A DNA stretch of 64,000 nucleotides from Trichosphaerium sp. ATCC 40318 (taxonomy: Eukaryota; Discosea; Flabellinia; Trichosidae): contig JALMLS010000228.1 of assembly GCA_038496445.1 (NCBI GenBank), positions 248,001-312,000 on the forward strand, given 5' to 3'. Each line of letters starts with the position of its first letter. Positions within the stretch are counted from its first letter, which is position 1. Shown here one piece after another: positions 43,121 through 55,936 of the stretch. Below the pieces are notes generated by a model, which was not told the DNA's origin, made no database searches, and worked only from the letters and a program-made list of their open reading frames with translations. The position numbers and the translations under genes were made by a program.

Positions 43121-43570
43121 TTAACTGACTACTCTGTGACGTTGTTTCAAGAAAAAGAAAAAAACAAAACGCGTTGTTGGGATTAGGTGTACGGTAAAAA
43201 AAACCTTAAACTGACTTTCTACAACGCCAGTATTTAAAAAAGATATTAAACAGCTACGCGCTTGACGCGTTTTTGATTCGAGACTTGAATTCTTGTTTGA
43301 CTTTCTGTCGATAAAACTCGCTTCAAACCTAATTATGAAAGAAGATAACACAATAGACGCTCAAACAGTGTTCTAGCTTATATTATGAGGTGGTTATCGC
43401 GCTTGAACGTCATCGTCCGTTTTGGTTTTTTTTTTCGCCACTCGATCGCTTTACCCAAAACCAAAATGAATGTATACGCATAGTTTAAGATTGTGAATTG
43501 TTTTTTACTATTAACAGGGGTTTTTAGGTTTTTTTTTTTTCTAAAGTACACCAAAGGCTTTATCACCTTT

Positions 43571-45343
43571 CTAGCAAACATCCATCGGTGATGGAGAAGC
43601 ATCATTATACAGAGGTGATCGTTGATAAGGCGCTGATGCTGTGTACTTTGGTTTTTCCATAAAAAATCGTGAAGCATGAGCAAACAGCGTGTGAAAAGTT
43701 TTTTTGTTTTGCAACTCCGAAAGCATCTCTTCAATTTCAATATCAGATAGAAGCCGATAGTTATGCGCGTGGCCATTTCTGAGCACATTACTAGCATCAG
43801 AGAGCATCTTTTGAGCTTCCAAAAATTGTCCGTTTGTTGCAAGTTTTGAGGCTTTAACAAGCGTAATAGCGGCTTTGAATCGCGAGAGGTTCTGATCCAA
43901 GCTGAAAGGCATAAGTTCTTCGTGCTCGCAAACCTGCGGCCGCTGGACATTTAATTCGCTCGAAATCTGCTCGCTTACTCCAGATGAAAACAAACTATAG
44001 CTCGTCTGGAAGAATAAGGTAAGTTTACGCGCTTTGCAGTATTTGTTGATTGAATAAATAAAAAAAGCCGTTGGTTTCGATATCACTCCAAAGAAGCGCG
44101 AAACGGACACAAATAAATCAAATAGCGATTACTACCAAATCGTAAAAAAGAAGGCGGTTGGAAGGTTTTTTTTTTTGGTATGCGCTACGAATGGGATAAA
44201 ACTTGCGTAGTTGTGGCACTAAGCGAGTTTTGAAGGGTTTCTCGTGAAAACATGAGAAGAACTAAAAAGCAAAAAAAAAAGCTTTAAACGGGACTCAAGC
44301 GCACGTACTTGTACTTTGAGTAGCTTGTGGCAATCTATTGGTTGATTCATTCGCCTGAGAGATAACTTCACAATAATTGTCTTCGTTTCTCCCCTCGACA
44401 TACGACCAACATTAACACTGTATTCCTTTAGTTTTTTGTGCGGTTCAATCGCGTAGTTTGTAGCTAACGTGATTATACGCGCTCCATCCAAAGCTTTTAT
44501 GAATACTGTAGAGTCTGTGGCGCACGTAGTCGTGAGCTGATTCGCGCACTCTAGGAGAGCGGAGACCATGTCTGTGCCGTTTTCAACGTAATAGTACATG
44601 CCTCGCGTCTCGTTCGCTAGAGCGTATAGAAGGGCAGAATCGTGGTCATCGCCAATACCAAAAGTGTGTATTACAGCATGTTTCGCTCCACACTCTGCTT
44701 TTTGTTTCTGTTGTTGTTTTACTTGTTGTATGAATGTTTGGTTTGAAACGCCGCGGTTTGAAGCTCCATCGGTGAATAAAAATATAGCCGGTACGCGATT
44801 TTCTTTTGCGGCTACCGCTTGATATTCGGGAGCGTCAAAGAGTGATAAAGCTGTGAAAAGAGCATCTGAAATATTCGTTGAACCATGAGGTTTGATGTTA
44901 TCACGCAAATGCTTCTCTAGCCTCTTCAAGTTTGGTGCTGTGGCGGGTTCGTACTTGCAAACCGTAGAAACGATGTGGTTGTATGTTACGACGCTGATCG
45001 TATTAAGTTCACCCAAAGTATCGAATACGGCACCCAATCCATCTAGAACTTTATCCATGCGATTGTGGTTTTTCATACTAGCAGAAACATCCAACACAAA
45101 TACAAAGTCCACAACAGGGTGATAATCACCTTGAGAGGTACCAGTAGAAGAGGCGATGAGGTCTTGGGCCTTTAGTTGAATAGTCGCCCAGCAGGTCGGG
45201 GCGTGATTGTAAGGCAAATGCGTCGCCTGTATCTCTGTTTTGAGGGTAAGAGTGCTTCGAGTTTGTACCCTAGAGGAAGATTGCTCTTCCCCTTGTTGAT
45301 TATCCGACCCGCCCCAAGCTGCGCTATACGATACGTTGTTCAT
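43571..45343 (-). CDS. cytosolic vWA-domain protein
   Basis: The start MNNVSYSAAWGGSDNQQGEE is followed by a beta-strand stretch and a vWA domain with a complete metal site: VFVLDVSASMKNHNRM, KPHGSTNISDALFTA and AIFLFTDGASNRGV. After it come IHTFGIGDDHDSALLYALA and a beta-rich part (IITLATNYAIEPHKKLKEYS) ending LLKVQ. An intron then joins to a helical C-terminal part (SLDQNLSRFKAAITLVKASK, LSDIEIEEMLSELQNKK) that ends SPSPMDVC. This is the layout of the large vWA family found in plants and protists with a beta domain after the vWA and a helical tail. No signal peptide is present. Partners bind through the metal site; none can be named here. Confidence 0.8.
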
Positions 45344-46656
45344 TTTGTTTGTAATATATTTTGCTTCGTTTGCTTCTTGTTGGGTTGAAAACGCGTTTGT
45401 TTATTCGTTAGTGTATGTTTACGAATGAACAGGGCTTGTGGGTTAGGAAATATACTACAAATGAGTCGACGAGGGACGTGTAGCTTCCGTTTTAACTATG
45501 AATTCTGCTCGCACAAAAAGACTAGCTCTTCACTGAAATCCGCATGGAAAAAACTCATACAAAGCGGAGAGTATTCAATCACCTTTCGCTCATTCTCCTC
45601 TTTTTAGCAACGAATATCAAGTTCACATTGAGTGTACTTATCTTAAGTTTACGAAATTTCTTTGAAGGCCCATAGCTTGTCGGTTTAATGTTTGCTGGTT
45701 CCTATGTGGATGACGTGATACCTTTGACGTACACTTTCCTTTCCTATTTATATTTCACGTCAATAAGAACCGAAAAACTATTTATATGCGCCAAACGAGT
45801 GCTTTTCTCTCAAAAAAAGGTATGGAAAAGCGTCTGATGGCAATAAACGGTTTTTTTTCGAAAAAACGGAGACATTCGCTAATCTACTTTCGCCTGAAGC
45901 ACAACAATAAAGGGCACCTCATTAGTTAGCGGTAACTGTTTTTCGCTTGTATGCGCTTATAATTAACTTCTTAAAAAGGATGTAGGACGCGCAAATAATA
46001 ACGTTTTTTGAATGTCAAACAGTACTTAGTGTTTTGCGAAGGTACGAAAAAATATCCCGCTCGCAAAGTATTCAACGAAATGATTTATTGTCCAGCGAGA
46101 GTCATATTTTTTGGTTGACTTTTACTCCGTTAGAACTTGTTGTTGGCACTTGAATCTTCTATATTTTTACTCGGAAGGAAGCGTCATTAGAAACTTGAGC
46201 GAACAACTTTTTTTTTTTCGTGCTAGGTCATTGACTTGTTCCATTTGTTGAACGGTATTCGACGGAGCGTGTTTCTTAGGCAGTATTGTGTTTGCCAATA
46301 TTTGGACTAGTAAAAAGCAAGATTATTCATAGAAAGTTAGAAGAGTATTCTTGACGTGTTTGACATGTACGCGTGACGTTCATAGCTATGTTCAATTTTC
46401 TGATAATTTTCGTAAAACTGACGGTTCGTTTTGTGCGTTTAGCTACTTTACGTTGTTTGAGACACTCAAATTGCTCCTTCTAAAATGCCATGTTTGGTCT
46501 AGTGATTGATTCACTAAAGTGAGAAAGGGACGATGTTGGAGAGTACTGAATGATTTCCACGTGCTAAGCGAAAATGTCATTTTATTCAGCTTCTGCGTAC
46601 ATAGACTTTCAGTGACATTTGAATCGACAAGTGCCAAAATCTTCAAGTTTACTGAT
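45344..46656. other. 1.3-kb region without a supported gene
   Basis: This is the largest gap in the window. A 60-codon plus-strand frame at 45425 has a start and stop but no family match and no plausible splicing. There are several runs of T and A and one CACGTG near 46557. I see no tRNA, rRNA or repeat. It lies between the start of the vWA gene and the stop of the mucin-like gene, so most of it may be promoter of the vWA gene and 3' flank. Confidence 0.4.
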
Positions 46657-48169
46657 TTATATGAATAAAGCAAGGAAACAAAGTACAACAGCAAACGCAA
46701 ATGGCAAAGCATTTCTAGTAGTAATTGCGTCACTACGAGTACCCATCGTTGGTGCTTCTGTAGTTGGTGAAATAGTTGTATTCACAATAGCAGTAGGAGC
46801 AACTGTAGTTGGGCTAGCGGTGGTAGGCGTAGCAGTTGGAGCAGCTGTAGTTGGTGGAAGTGTAGCATTTGGAAGGAAACGAGCATCATCTGAATCCAAG
46901 CCATCAACAGAGTCTGTTGGTGTGAATTGGAGTGTGGTTATATCAAACAAGTATGCACTAGTTCTGCATTGAATGAAAATTCTTGTATCATCGTATCTTG
47001 TGAAGGCTACGAAAAATAGAGTTACGAAAAAGCCTGTATGACTTGACGAATGCCACTCACCTTTGAAACTACTACAAGAAACTGGAAGATTTGTCGAGTT
47101 TTGAGTTTCACAAGCCATTGACGAATTTGAAGGTATTGAAACTTTAAGTACTTGGGTCGAAGTGGCAGAGTAAAGTGTCGTGTTTATTACAACAACTACG
47201 AAAGGAGTCAAACACAAAAAACCTTGCAAGAACTTTTTGAACTACGTACTGTACTCTGCGCTTGGATTTGATGTTACGTATGAAGTACATACACGTGTAG
47301 TCTCACATGCGTTGATATCCACAGTATGTAAACCAAGCTCAGCTTCCGTATCAGCTACTTCAAGTGCACCATACATTGTATTTGTAACATAGTCAAAAGT
47401 TAATGCTGTAAAGACATTAGGGTTTGCTGGACAACTAGCAACCTGTATAAATAGCACGTGTTAGATTTCTTCGTATGTATTGATATCAATTGACAGACTT
47501 CGACAAGAAGTCATAGGAATGGTAGAAAATTGACTTAAGGGTGGGCTAGCGTTACACTACTGTTAGGCGCCCTTAAGCAAGCACATTTCTTGGATTTTAT
47601 TCTTAAAACGTACCGGATTGCAATCGCCTATGTTGTAAATTTCATACCCTCCAGTAGCGTTATTCTGATACCAAGTAGCAAGAAGAACTTGTCCATTTGG
47701 TAGTGGAGAAACAGCAGTATATTCACCGATGCTTGAGGTGTAAGAGCATCCTGTAAAAAAAACTGTTTTAGTTTAATGCCGAAACAACTAAGTGAGTGTT
47801 GTTGTGTATTTTTATGAAGAAATAGGAACGCCAAGGGCGTTTTGCAAACACTCAACGAGAGTTAGTTTGTAGTTGACAAGTGCAACTACACAAAAACTTC
47901 AAGCTGCTTGCAGGGCGTTGTATTCAACAAGGGGTAAGGCATTGTGGCGTTTTCTATTGTTTTTGTCGATTGGTATTGAAGTTTTCCTGAAAATAATGTT
48001 GGTACGTACTGTTCTTAACTACTGCTGCGTTGTCGACTTCAACAATACCAAAGTAGCTGTTGAAATTAAAATCTCCTTCTATTACAATCATTGTAGTACG
48101 GTTAAGAGCGTATGAAGCAACAAAAGGTATCATTAGACACATAAGGCATATCGTGGAGGTGTTGGTCAT
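46657..48169 (-). CDS. secreted, probably GPI-anchored protein with Thr/Pro-rich stalk
   Basis: The start MTNTSTICLMCLMIPFVASY is a signal peptide. Several exons give an ectodomain with beta-propeller-like short repeats (SPLPNGQVLLATWYQNN, VFTALTFDYVTNTMYGALEV, YVVVVINTTLYSATSTQVL pattern, RIFIQCRTSAYLFDITTL). A mucin-like stalk follows (TTAAPTATPTTASPTTVAPT), then a hydrophobic end (LPFAFAVVLCFLALFI) with no charged tail, as in a GPI signal. The protein should be displayed on the cell surface and heavily O-glycosylated. I do not recognise the ectodomain family. Exon edges inside the ectodomain are approximate. Confidence 0.7.
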
Positions 48170-48547
48170 CTTGTTTTGAAACTTGCTATTTTAAGTAGAA
48201 ATTTAGTAAATTATAAATAGTAGTACTTAAAATTATAAAACTGCCAAATACTTGAGAACTACAGACCAAAAAAGTCTTTGTGTACAATTCAACACTTCTA
48301 TTAAGTATCTCTACAAGTGTGACAATACTGAGAACTAGCAAACTACATAATGTGTAAAGAAAAAAAGACAGTCCTGCTATCAAAAGCGGGCTAGAAATTT
48401 CTAGCTGATAATTTATCAAGTTTTCCTGTTTCCGTATTGACTTTCTTCCTTCAGAGTTTACTAATCAGGCTATTTTGGAAGCTGATTGGTAATAATTGAT
48501 AGCATAAGGTGTATTCAAACATATACAACAACCTCTATTTGTAAAAT
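48170..48547. other. intergenic, no gene seen
   Basis: Between the start of the mucin-like gene and the stop of the next membrane protein gene, both minus strand. A hydrophobic 77-codon frame on the minus strand is probably chance in AT-rich DNA. Confidence 0.4.
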
Positions 48548-49853
48548 TTATTTTTCAGTGCTATTGGAAACATTTTCTACAATTGCATTTCTGTTAAATA
48601 CTGACGCAGCATACGGATAAATTCTCTTTCTCAATGAAGGTATCAATAATGAAAGTATCGTAATTGTGATTACAAGAATGAACACTATAACAACAATGCA
48701 GATGACTGCGACTAATGGAAATCCCTTACTGTTTTCTTCTAAACATGAAGATCCAAACAGAACAATTACCTTGCCGCCATCTATGTAGTTTGTCAATATT
48801 GTGCCTAGAGTGTATATTTTGTACCTCTTTCAAGGCAAGAACTTGGGTCGTTTATAGTAACATTGCCTGTGTCAAAAGTGCACGTGCTATTAAACTGGAG
48901 TAATGTAATACTGTTACTTGTCTAGAGAAGCTGTTAGTTTAATACATCTAAGTTTTAGTGACGTCTACCTCTACTTCTTTAACGTCTATTTCTACCATCT
49001 CATTAAAACTAGGACATCCGTACAATGTTATTGAAGATTGGTCATCGATAAGCAACACTGTGTTCACAAATACAACATCACCTTTGCAAAAAACGTGAGA
49101 AATATTGGTGTTGACGTTTTAGTTAGTACCAGGAGCTATTAATGTATTGCCTATCACTGAAAAGTTGCCTGTTATAATAGTTGGCTGAATGTTGTTGACA
49201 GATTTATTGAAACATTTAACTTTGGCTATACTATGGCACGGTTTATCATTTAGAACTAAAAGAAAAAGAAAAAGTTAAGTTATGTTACTACAATAGTGGC
49301 ATTAAAACAGGTCATACATCCGATATGCTTCTCCAGACATCGTTCTTGCGTGAAATTACGGCTCATGTCTTCAAACGTTGGTTCTGCACCAGTACCAAAA
49401 AATGTTTCCAAAAAAGTTTTTGTATCGTTTTGAGCTGTGAAAAGAAACATTTCTGTATCGGTCATTCTCAGGCCGCTATCTTGCCAAACGTAGTAAGATA
49501 GTGCTTCGTAACAAATAGAGCAGTTGTTACTTGTGCGACAAGGCTTACAAGCAAGCAAATCGTAGTCTGGTCCATCGTCTCTTCTGGCTTTTACCCACCA
49601 TGATCTTGTGCCTGCTGGAGGCTCGATTGTTTCGAATACATCTTTCGATCGTATTTCGTGCAGTGTTTGGCCTCTGTTTAGTTTAAGGGTTCACAATTTA
49701 ATTTGTTCGTAAAAGTAGATTTTTGCGCCTGTTATGAGCACGTGGGTACCTTGCTTCACAATATTGTATGGCTTGGTCATAGTTTCTGTACATGGCATCA
49801 CTGGTTTGTAGATGTACAAGGATAAGCAAGCAAACAGCGACAGTACCCCTCAT
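48548..49853 (-). CDS. single-pass membrane protein with Cys-rich ectodomain
   Basis: The start MRGTVAVCLLILVHLQTSDA is a signal peptide. The ectodomain is Cys-rich (ACKPCRTSNNCSICYEAL, CLEKHIGCMTCFNATIV, CHSIAKVKCFNKSVNN) with many possible N-glycosylation sites. The first part (YRNYDQAIQYCEARYP, then RSWWVKARRDD) faintly recalls a C-type lectin start. A later part forms short beta strands (IITGNFSVIGNTLIAPG), as in solenoid proteins. A transmembrane helix (FPLVAVICIVVIVFILVITI) is followed by a basic stop-transfer segment and a 30-residue tail. It looks like a cell-surface receptor or adhesion protein. Several exon edges are approximate. Confidence 0.65.
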
Positions 49854-50506
49854 TTGAGCCCACTATAGAATCTATTGGTCAAAATAAGTATGTCGTCATA
49901 GTGTAAGCAATAATCACGGATTGAAAATTTTTCCGTTAGTTCCCGTGTGCTTAGTAAGAGCTCGGAATTCTAAATGAAAAATCGAAAATTATTTTTTTGT
50001 GTGGTATTGGCGACAACCTTTATTTTACAATGTAACATGCTTTTGAGTGGCAGACAAAGTAATTCTAATCAACCATGTATCATTCTCATCACCCTATTGA
50101 TAATAGCAGATTTTGCAAGTCTAGATTTCAAAACTAAAGTCGCCAAAACTCAAAACTAAACAGACAATCAATCATTTTAACTTTCCTAATTTCAATCAAA
50201 ATAAACAGATATTTTATTACCACACAAGTATTGCAACACCTCTACAAAAACCAATAATCGACGTGATATAGCATATGGAACCTCCTACTTTAACAAAGGT
50301 ACGATTACTTTTTAATCAACGTACAAGATTAAATCAGTCATTAATCGCATCAATAGACCAACGAACCAACGATAAAAAGTTCCAAGCAACTACTGCTGAG
50401 CCTTCCACTTGAATTTTAAGTGGAGATAATCGATCTGGATACCGAAGTTTCCTTAAAGTGGCCTTTGTTATCTAAGCATACTGCAATGTAAAGCTAATTT
50501 ATTTAC
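49854..50506. other. intergenic, no gene seen
   Basis: Between two minus-strand genes. A 61-codon plus-strand frame at 49974 begins with a hydrophobic run but shows no conservation clue or splicing. No RNA gene seen. Confidence 0.4.
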
Positions 50507-53500
50507 TCATATTAGACCACCTCTGGTAACACAGTGTCTATTCCATGTTATGGCAGGACTATCAATTAAAGCATATGCTAGGTTTCCAAAACCTTCATGC
50601 ATCTCATCAATGTCGTCGTTTGGATCAATATCAAAATAAATACAAGTTTGAAAGTGCCTATAGTTTGTGTTAAAACAACTTTTTCAAATCTTAATATCTT
50701 ACTCTCTAATCAGAGCAGTGAACTCTGGAACTTCAGCTGTACCATAAGGACCAAGATAAACCACAAACGACCTAATAAATGTACCACCATTTCCAGGCAT
50801 CCCTTGGTAAACATTCACAAGTACGTTGCCTGCTGCAATTGGGCTGAAGTTTCTTAAACGCGCACTTATACGAGCTAAAACATTTCCGGTGATATCTTGT
50901 GTAATACCAGAAAACCTGATATCACGTGTTTCGTCTCTTGCTGATAGTACTGGTGAATGTCTTGCCCATTTTATGAATGTTGGATCAGGTTTGTTGTAAA
51001 CATTTGCCCACTGTGGCCCGGTAGAGGCTGCATCTAGATCTAGAACAAACAATTATGTATGGATCTATATGAGTAAGAAAAGCATTGTTACCAGCTATGT
51101 GTTGAAGTGACATATATCCACCATCTGTAGACCAATACAAGTATGGAGTAACCTTTAGAAAAACGTCATTTAAAAGAACAGGAAAACACTTTCTTGATTT
51201 TAGTACATACTCGAAAACTCCACTCTTGAGGTAATGGCTCGTAATCAATGACTATTTGTAGGGATGAACCCGCTGAGTATTCTCTCACGTTTAATGAGGC
51301 ATCTCTAAGACAGAAATTAGTATATCTTGTTCAACAAGGACATTCAAATAAAAACTAACGTGTATGATGCTTCAGTTGATGTGTCCAAGCTTGAACCTCC
51401 TCCAATAAATGGAATTTCAAATCCAATTCCTGATGATATTGTTACTTTTGTTGTAGTCGTTGAAGAGAGACTGACTGTAAAGAAGAAATTAGTTCATGTT
51501 GCAGATAGGGTATTGTAGTACCTCCATTTCCAACTAAGCTGTCCCATTGGATAGTTTTGGTTGTACCGCTTCCTGTACTAAATGATTGAAGAGGTGTAAC
51601 ATGTGGTTGATTAGGCATATCAGGTGGTATTGGATTAGTATTAGTCACTACATAAGATAGAACGTTTCTATTTTAAAAAAAGAGTTAGAGCAAATTTAGT
51701 TGTTGGTGTTGCGAACCCGGGTTCATAGTTTGGTCCCCAAGAAGAGGCTTCATATCCAGCGTATGAGCTTATAACAGAATTAAAACAGTAAACAACATTT
51801 AAGACATACTGTTCAGTAACTTCAGGTGCACAATCCTCAGTGCAATATGGATCTAGTTTTGTAGGCCAAACAACCAGGATCGAGCCTGCACGTTCGTCTG
51901 AAGATGTGTTGTATATAGGATACTCCCACGTATGCTTTAAAAAAGAGTCATTAGCGATATAAAAAGGATAGAGTGCGTACATAATTAATTTCAAGTAGTT
52001 CTACAATATCACTTGTGCCTGTTGTAGTTGTTTCAGTTACAGTCTTTCCTAAGTTTTAGTTAAACACAGTAAAGCTAAGAACATGAGTAACTTACCTGAG
52101 AAAGAACTTGCAGTAATCTCAAAACTTTTACCATATGCTTTTTCAATGGCACTTGATGTTTTGAACTATTGAGCAACGATGAGAAAAACAATGAAGAGAA
52201 ATAAAAAACAGAATAAAATAGGAATGAAGCTTCAACTGTAATACATACACCAAGCCCTTTGAATGAACCTTCCGAGCCTGTTCCAATAGAAGCTGAAAAC
52301 GCGTAGTCACGACTGAAACTTGTTGATAAGCTCCTCGTATTAGACTACAATCAAACGTTAGTACAGTCAGCTATTTTTTAAACAATAGTACATTTTCTCT
52401 CTTGATTTGACTGAATGCTATATCTCTACTGGACAAATAACTTCGTAGATCGATAACTGTTCCATCATCAAGAACATCATAATGAACTGGAGGTATACCA
52501 ATAACAGCAAGTGCTCCTACAGTATCTGATAATCGTCTATATGTTGGTGGACCAACACGGATAGATCTTCCATCAAAGTTTCCAGCAAGTGCATAGAACT
52601 GAGTAGTGCCGGTTGGATTACCTTGTGCAAAAGAAATCACCCTGGACGCTTTTAGATGCACAGTCCATAGTTCAGATTTATCAAAAGCACTTGGATTTTG
52701 CGGTTGATACACTAAAAAGCTTGCAAAGTCAAGAGTATTTACTTCTAAGGTTTCTTTTGTTAGCTGCGAATAAGTAGACTTTGTGAGACGTACTACAACC
52801 AGCTACTATTAGTTCTGCCTGTAAATCCAAGTTCAAATCACCGATTGCTAATTGTACTCCTTTAAACCCACACTGCCTAACTGAAGACCAAGAGACATGT
52901 TGTGTCGCAAGATTTTTCGAAAACTGTATGATAGTGAAAAAGTTGTCTAAACCAAAAGGGAGCACTTCTCTATAATAAGTAAAGGCTAGTTCGTCATGCA
53001 GATCTCCATTTAAATCTCCGACAGCAATGTGACCGAATCTATATATCGAGCGGTACAAAAGAGGTGCAGGGAAGCTCTTATAAGACCTAACAACATTAAA
53101 CAAACAAGTAAAAACCAAGAAATATAGAGTACCCAGGAACATATTTAACGTATGACAAAGAAGGTGTGGCATATAACAGCACAATAAAGTTGTGATGAGC
53201 GTTATTGCAATTGCTGTTACTTCTACATAAGCCAACAGCATACATAGCAATCTCGTCAACACCATCTCCATTAAAGTCTCCCGATTCAACTAAAACACGA
53301 TTAGATGACTAAAGTTATAATTTATGATAAGAATTTGAAATCACGTGCTTTGAATTTGTGATATCCCGTGTAAAGCATAAGAATGAAAGTCTGGTTTAAA
53401 TGCATAGTCTCCTCCTGAATTAACAGTTGTACGAACTACACTCATCGAGGGAGTGCCGGGTGGAGAAAGCACTTTGTACAAATGCTATACATTCATTAGT

Positions 53501-54869
53501 TCTTGTAACAATGTTAAAAAACTGCTCACCATCCATGGAGATCCACCAGATTCTATATTGAGTAACGGAGCTTGGCCAATGACTAAAAGACAACAATTAT
53601 AATAAAATCAAAGAAATGGGACTTACTGCGTTTACGTTGAACCCATCCTACAGCAATAGAGCCTTTTCCAGCACCTACACAATATTAGATTATTTTCCAA
53701 GTTCTTTTAGTTCATACCATTAAAATCACCGATTGTCACATCAAAGTTAAAGTGGTAATCGTTTACAAATGAACTTGCATAAGTTCGTGCAACATTTTCA
53801 ATTCTCTCAATGCTACTCCAAGAGAAATCATCATTGTACTCAATAATAGTCATATTTAGTCTATCTTCTGTCCACACACCGCCAATCTTAACACGAAAAA
53901 CAACTACAAGCTCTTCTCTAACAAAAATAAGCATGCAAAAAACTCCAGAATCACAAAGATACGTGCCTGTTATCACCATTCAAATCACCTGCTGCACATG
54001 CTACTTGTTGTGGTGTTCCATAAGGATATAGAAGATGAAGTCTGGTCAGCGTAGCTGTTGTTTCTTGAGGAACAAGGTTGTCATCATAGCTGATGATTGT
54101 TGATGTTAGCTCAAAAATATCGTTTTCAAGATGAACATAAACTTGAACAACTTCATCCTATTCCATATTAAAAAAGTTCTTGTAAACACCAAATAAAAGC
54201 TATTCGTACAATTGTATCTCCATTGAGATCCGCAGATACTGTACAAAACGCACGACGTCCATCAGCGTGATTGGTATCACTACAAGTTTTCGTTAGCAGT
54301 TCGATTGAAATATAACTACAAGCGTACCCATCTTCCATCTCCCTTTGTTTGAATATTTGTGTCCCGTCTGAAAGATCATCATGAAATGTCATTTCGTTTT
54401 GATAAGCTTTGAAATTACCATTCCTTGTATAGCTCAAGTGAAGGTTATCACGTGATACTAAGAACAAAAAAGTTAATACAATAACAAGAAAAAAGGTAAG
54501 GAAATACCAAGTTTGTAGTTTCCAGCGAAAGGATCAGCATCTACAGGTGGATCGGCTTGACCAGTGATACGTTTAGTAGATTCATGTTCCGACAAACGTT
54601 TTTCTACCATCACATCAAGAGGTTCAAAGTGTGTAGGCGCATTTGGTGCACCACTCTAAATACAAGATTAAAACAAATCAAAGATAGTGTCAAAAAGTAG
54701 GATGGCTTTATGAGAACGCCGTTATACATACCATTGTTCTCTTAGGGTTACTGAACTTAGCTGCTTTGCCTGGTTTATGACGAGGAAAGTGTGTTCCTTC
54801 ATATGAACAAAAACAAGTTATAGAGAGAGTAGAGAGTATTAAGAAACCAAGAAGCTGAGTTGTTGTCAT
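50507..54869 (-). CDS. large secreted FG-GAP repeat protein
   Basis: The start MTTTQLLGFLILSTLSITCF is a signal peptide. The N-terminal half holds at least six FG-GAP blades with the calcium loop D-x-N-G-D: VSADLNGDT, CAAGDLNGDN, VTIGDFNG, ESGDFNGDGVDEI, AVGDLNGDLHDEL and AIGDLNLDLQAEL. These form a beta-propeller as in integrin alpha chains and bacterial VCBS proteins. The C-terminal half is a different beta-rich region (HTWEYPIYNTSSDERAG, NPDPTFIKWARH-like, NVYQGMPGNGGTFIRSF) and ends FDIDPNDDIDEMHEGFGNLA and RHCVTRGGLI. The final exon begins after a short intron near 50655-50700; ignoring it would stop the protein early. No membrane segment is seen, so it is likely secreted or matrix-bound. 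One blade is joined through a GCACGTG-donor intron (53290-53348). Confidence 0.8.
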
Positions 54870-55388
54870 GGTTATATCTATGTTTTGTTTTGGACAGTTT
54901 TAAGTGTCCTTAAGTATTTTATTACGAAACTTTCCAATTTGTGAACAAAAAATGGCAAAGAATGCCAATAAATTTTTATCATACATGCGTAAAGAATAGC
55001 TTTGAGAGTAGATTTATTTTAGTACCACTAGCGCGTGGTATTTAGCTGTGAATTGGCAACGCAGACAGAAAAGTTAGCACAACTACGTTTTTATCACGTG
55101 TAATAAATTGTAGTGGTAGTAATGAAAGCGCAGAGCCTGTTAACAATTACAACTCAAGAATGGGTCTTAGTTAAAATAGTTTCAATGAATGGATGTGATG
55201 CTCTTCTTATACTTTTATTACCGGTCATGTGATCATGTGAATTGGCAACGCAGATGGAAAAGTTAGCATAAGTTCGTTTTATCACGTGTAACCTACCGTT
55301 AAAGTGACACTTGGAGTAGTTATCTGTGATTTGACCGGTAATAAAAGTATAAGAAGAGCATCACATCCATTCATTGAAACTATTTTAA
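54870..55388. other. intergenic region carrying direct and inverted repeats
   Basis: Between the start of the FG-GAP gene and the stop of the small Cys-rich gene. It contains the paired direct repeats and the left arm of the inverted repeat described separately, but no exon. Confidence 0.5.
55048..55291 (+). repeat. two direct repeats of about 55 bp
   Basis: The unit at 55048-55103 recurs at 55237-55291 with a few mismatches. Both begin GTGAATTGGCAACGCAGA and end TATCACGTGTAA, so each copy carries a CACGTG. They are 189 bp apart and interleave with the arms of the inverted repeat. Confidence 0.85.
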
Positions 55389-55394
55389 CTAAGA
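55165..55394. repeat. 63-bp perfect inverted repeat with 104-bp spacer
   Basis: The arm 55165-55227 is the exact reverse complement of 55332-55394. Weaker similarity extends outward to GTTAACA at 55139 and TGTTAAC ending at 55421, giving a possible element of about 283 bp. The right arm covers the stop codon of the small Cys-rich gene and its 3' flank, so the left arm is an inverted copy of that gene end. A smaller perfect hairpin, AAGAACC and GGTTCTT around TTC, lies at 55391-55407. It could be a fold-back element, a MITE or a local inverted duplication. Confidence 0.9.
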
Positions 55395-55778
55395 ACCTTC
55401 GGTTCTTGTTGGGCTGTTAACACGCTCCATATGTACACGATCACATTGGAGATTCTCTTCAGCACATCTATCAGTACAAGATTGACCTCTCTAAGGAGAA
55501 ACATTAGTGAGGGAACAACAGTAAAAAAGAAAAAAAAGAAAAACGCTTACGTTGGATTGAAACCATGTTTGACGTGGTTTACCGCTTCTTGATTCTGTGA
55601 GTTTGAGTGGAATTTTCTTGAGCTGTGTAGATCCCATCCCATGTAGACTCCAACTGTGGCCGACAGTGTCTTCGTAACAACACTGTTTATCATACTGGGC
55701 TTACTCGAGCAAACATTAACAAGGTACAATGGTGCTAGTATAAGAAAGACTTACAACCCATACACATAATGAACACAT
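55389..55778 (-). CDS. small Cys-rich protein or remnant of a larger gene
   Basis: Three exons encode about 85 residues starting MCSLCVWVCCYEDTVGHSW. The second exon reads KIPLKLTESRSGKPRQTWFQ and the third RGQSCTDRCAEENLQCDRVH before the stop. The spacing of Cys (SCTDRCAEENLQC) recalls the C-terminal segment of some glycosyltransferases, but no catalytic part is present. Both joins keep frame. It may be a truncated C-terminal remnant still open by chance, or a short functional protein. The last codons overlap the right arm of the inverted repeat. Confidence 0.45.
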
Positions 55779-55936
55779 TCACTCTACGCTTTAACTCACA
55801 TGCAAGACGTTCAAGCAAGAGTGATAGTTGGAAACAGGAGTAAAGTGATAATTTTGTTACATCGCAAAGAAATACTAACCTGAGGTTAATTTTTTATTAA
55901 GACAAACACGTGTTTTGAAACGTCTAATTTAGAGAT

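Noticed and set aside
45425-45607. 60-codon plus-strand frame in the 1.3-kb gap
   Set aside because: No recognisable motif and no neighbouring exons.
48186-48419. Hydrophobic 77-codon minus-strand frame
   Set aside because: Compositional effect of AT-rich DNA; no start context, family match or splice support.
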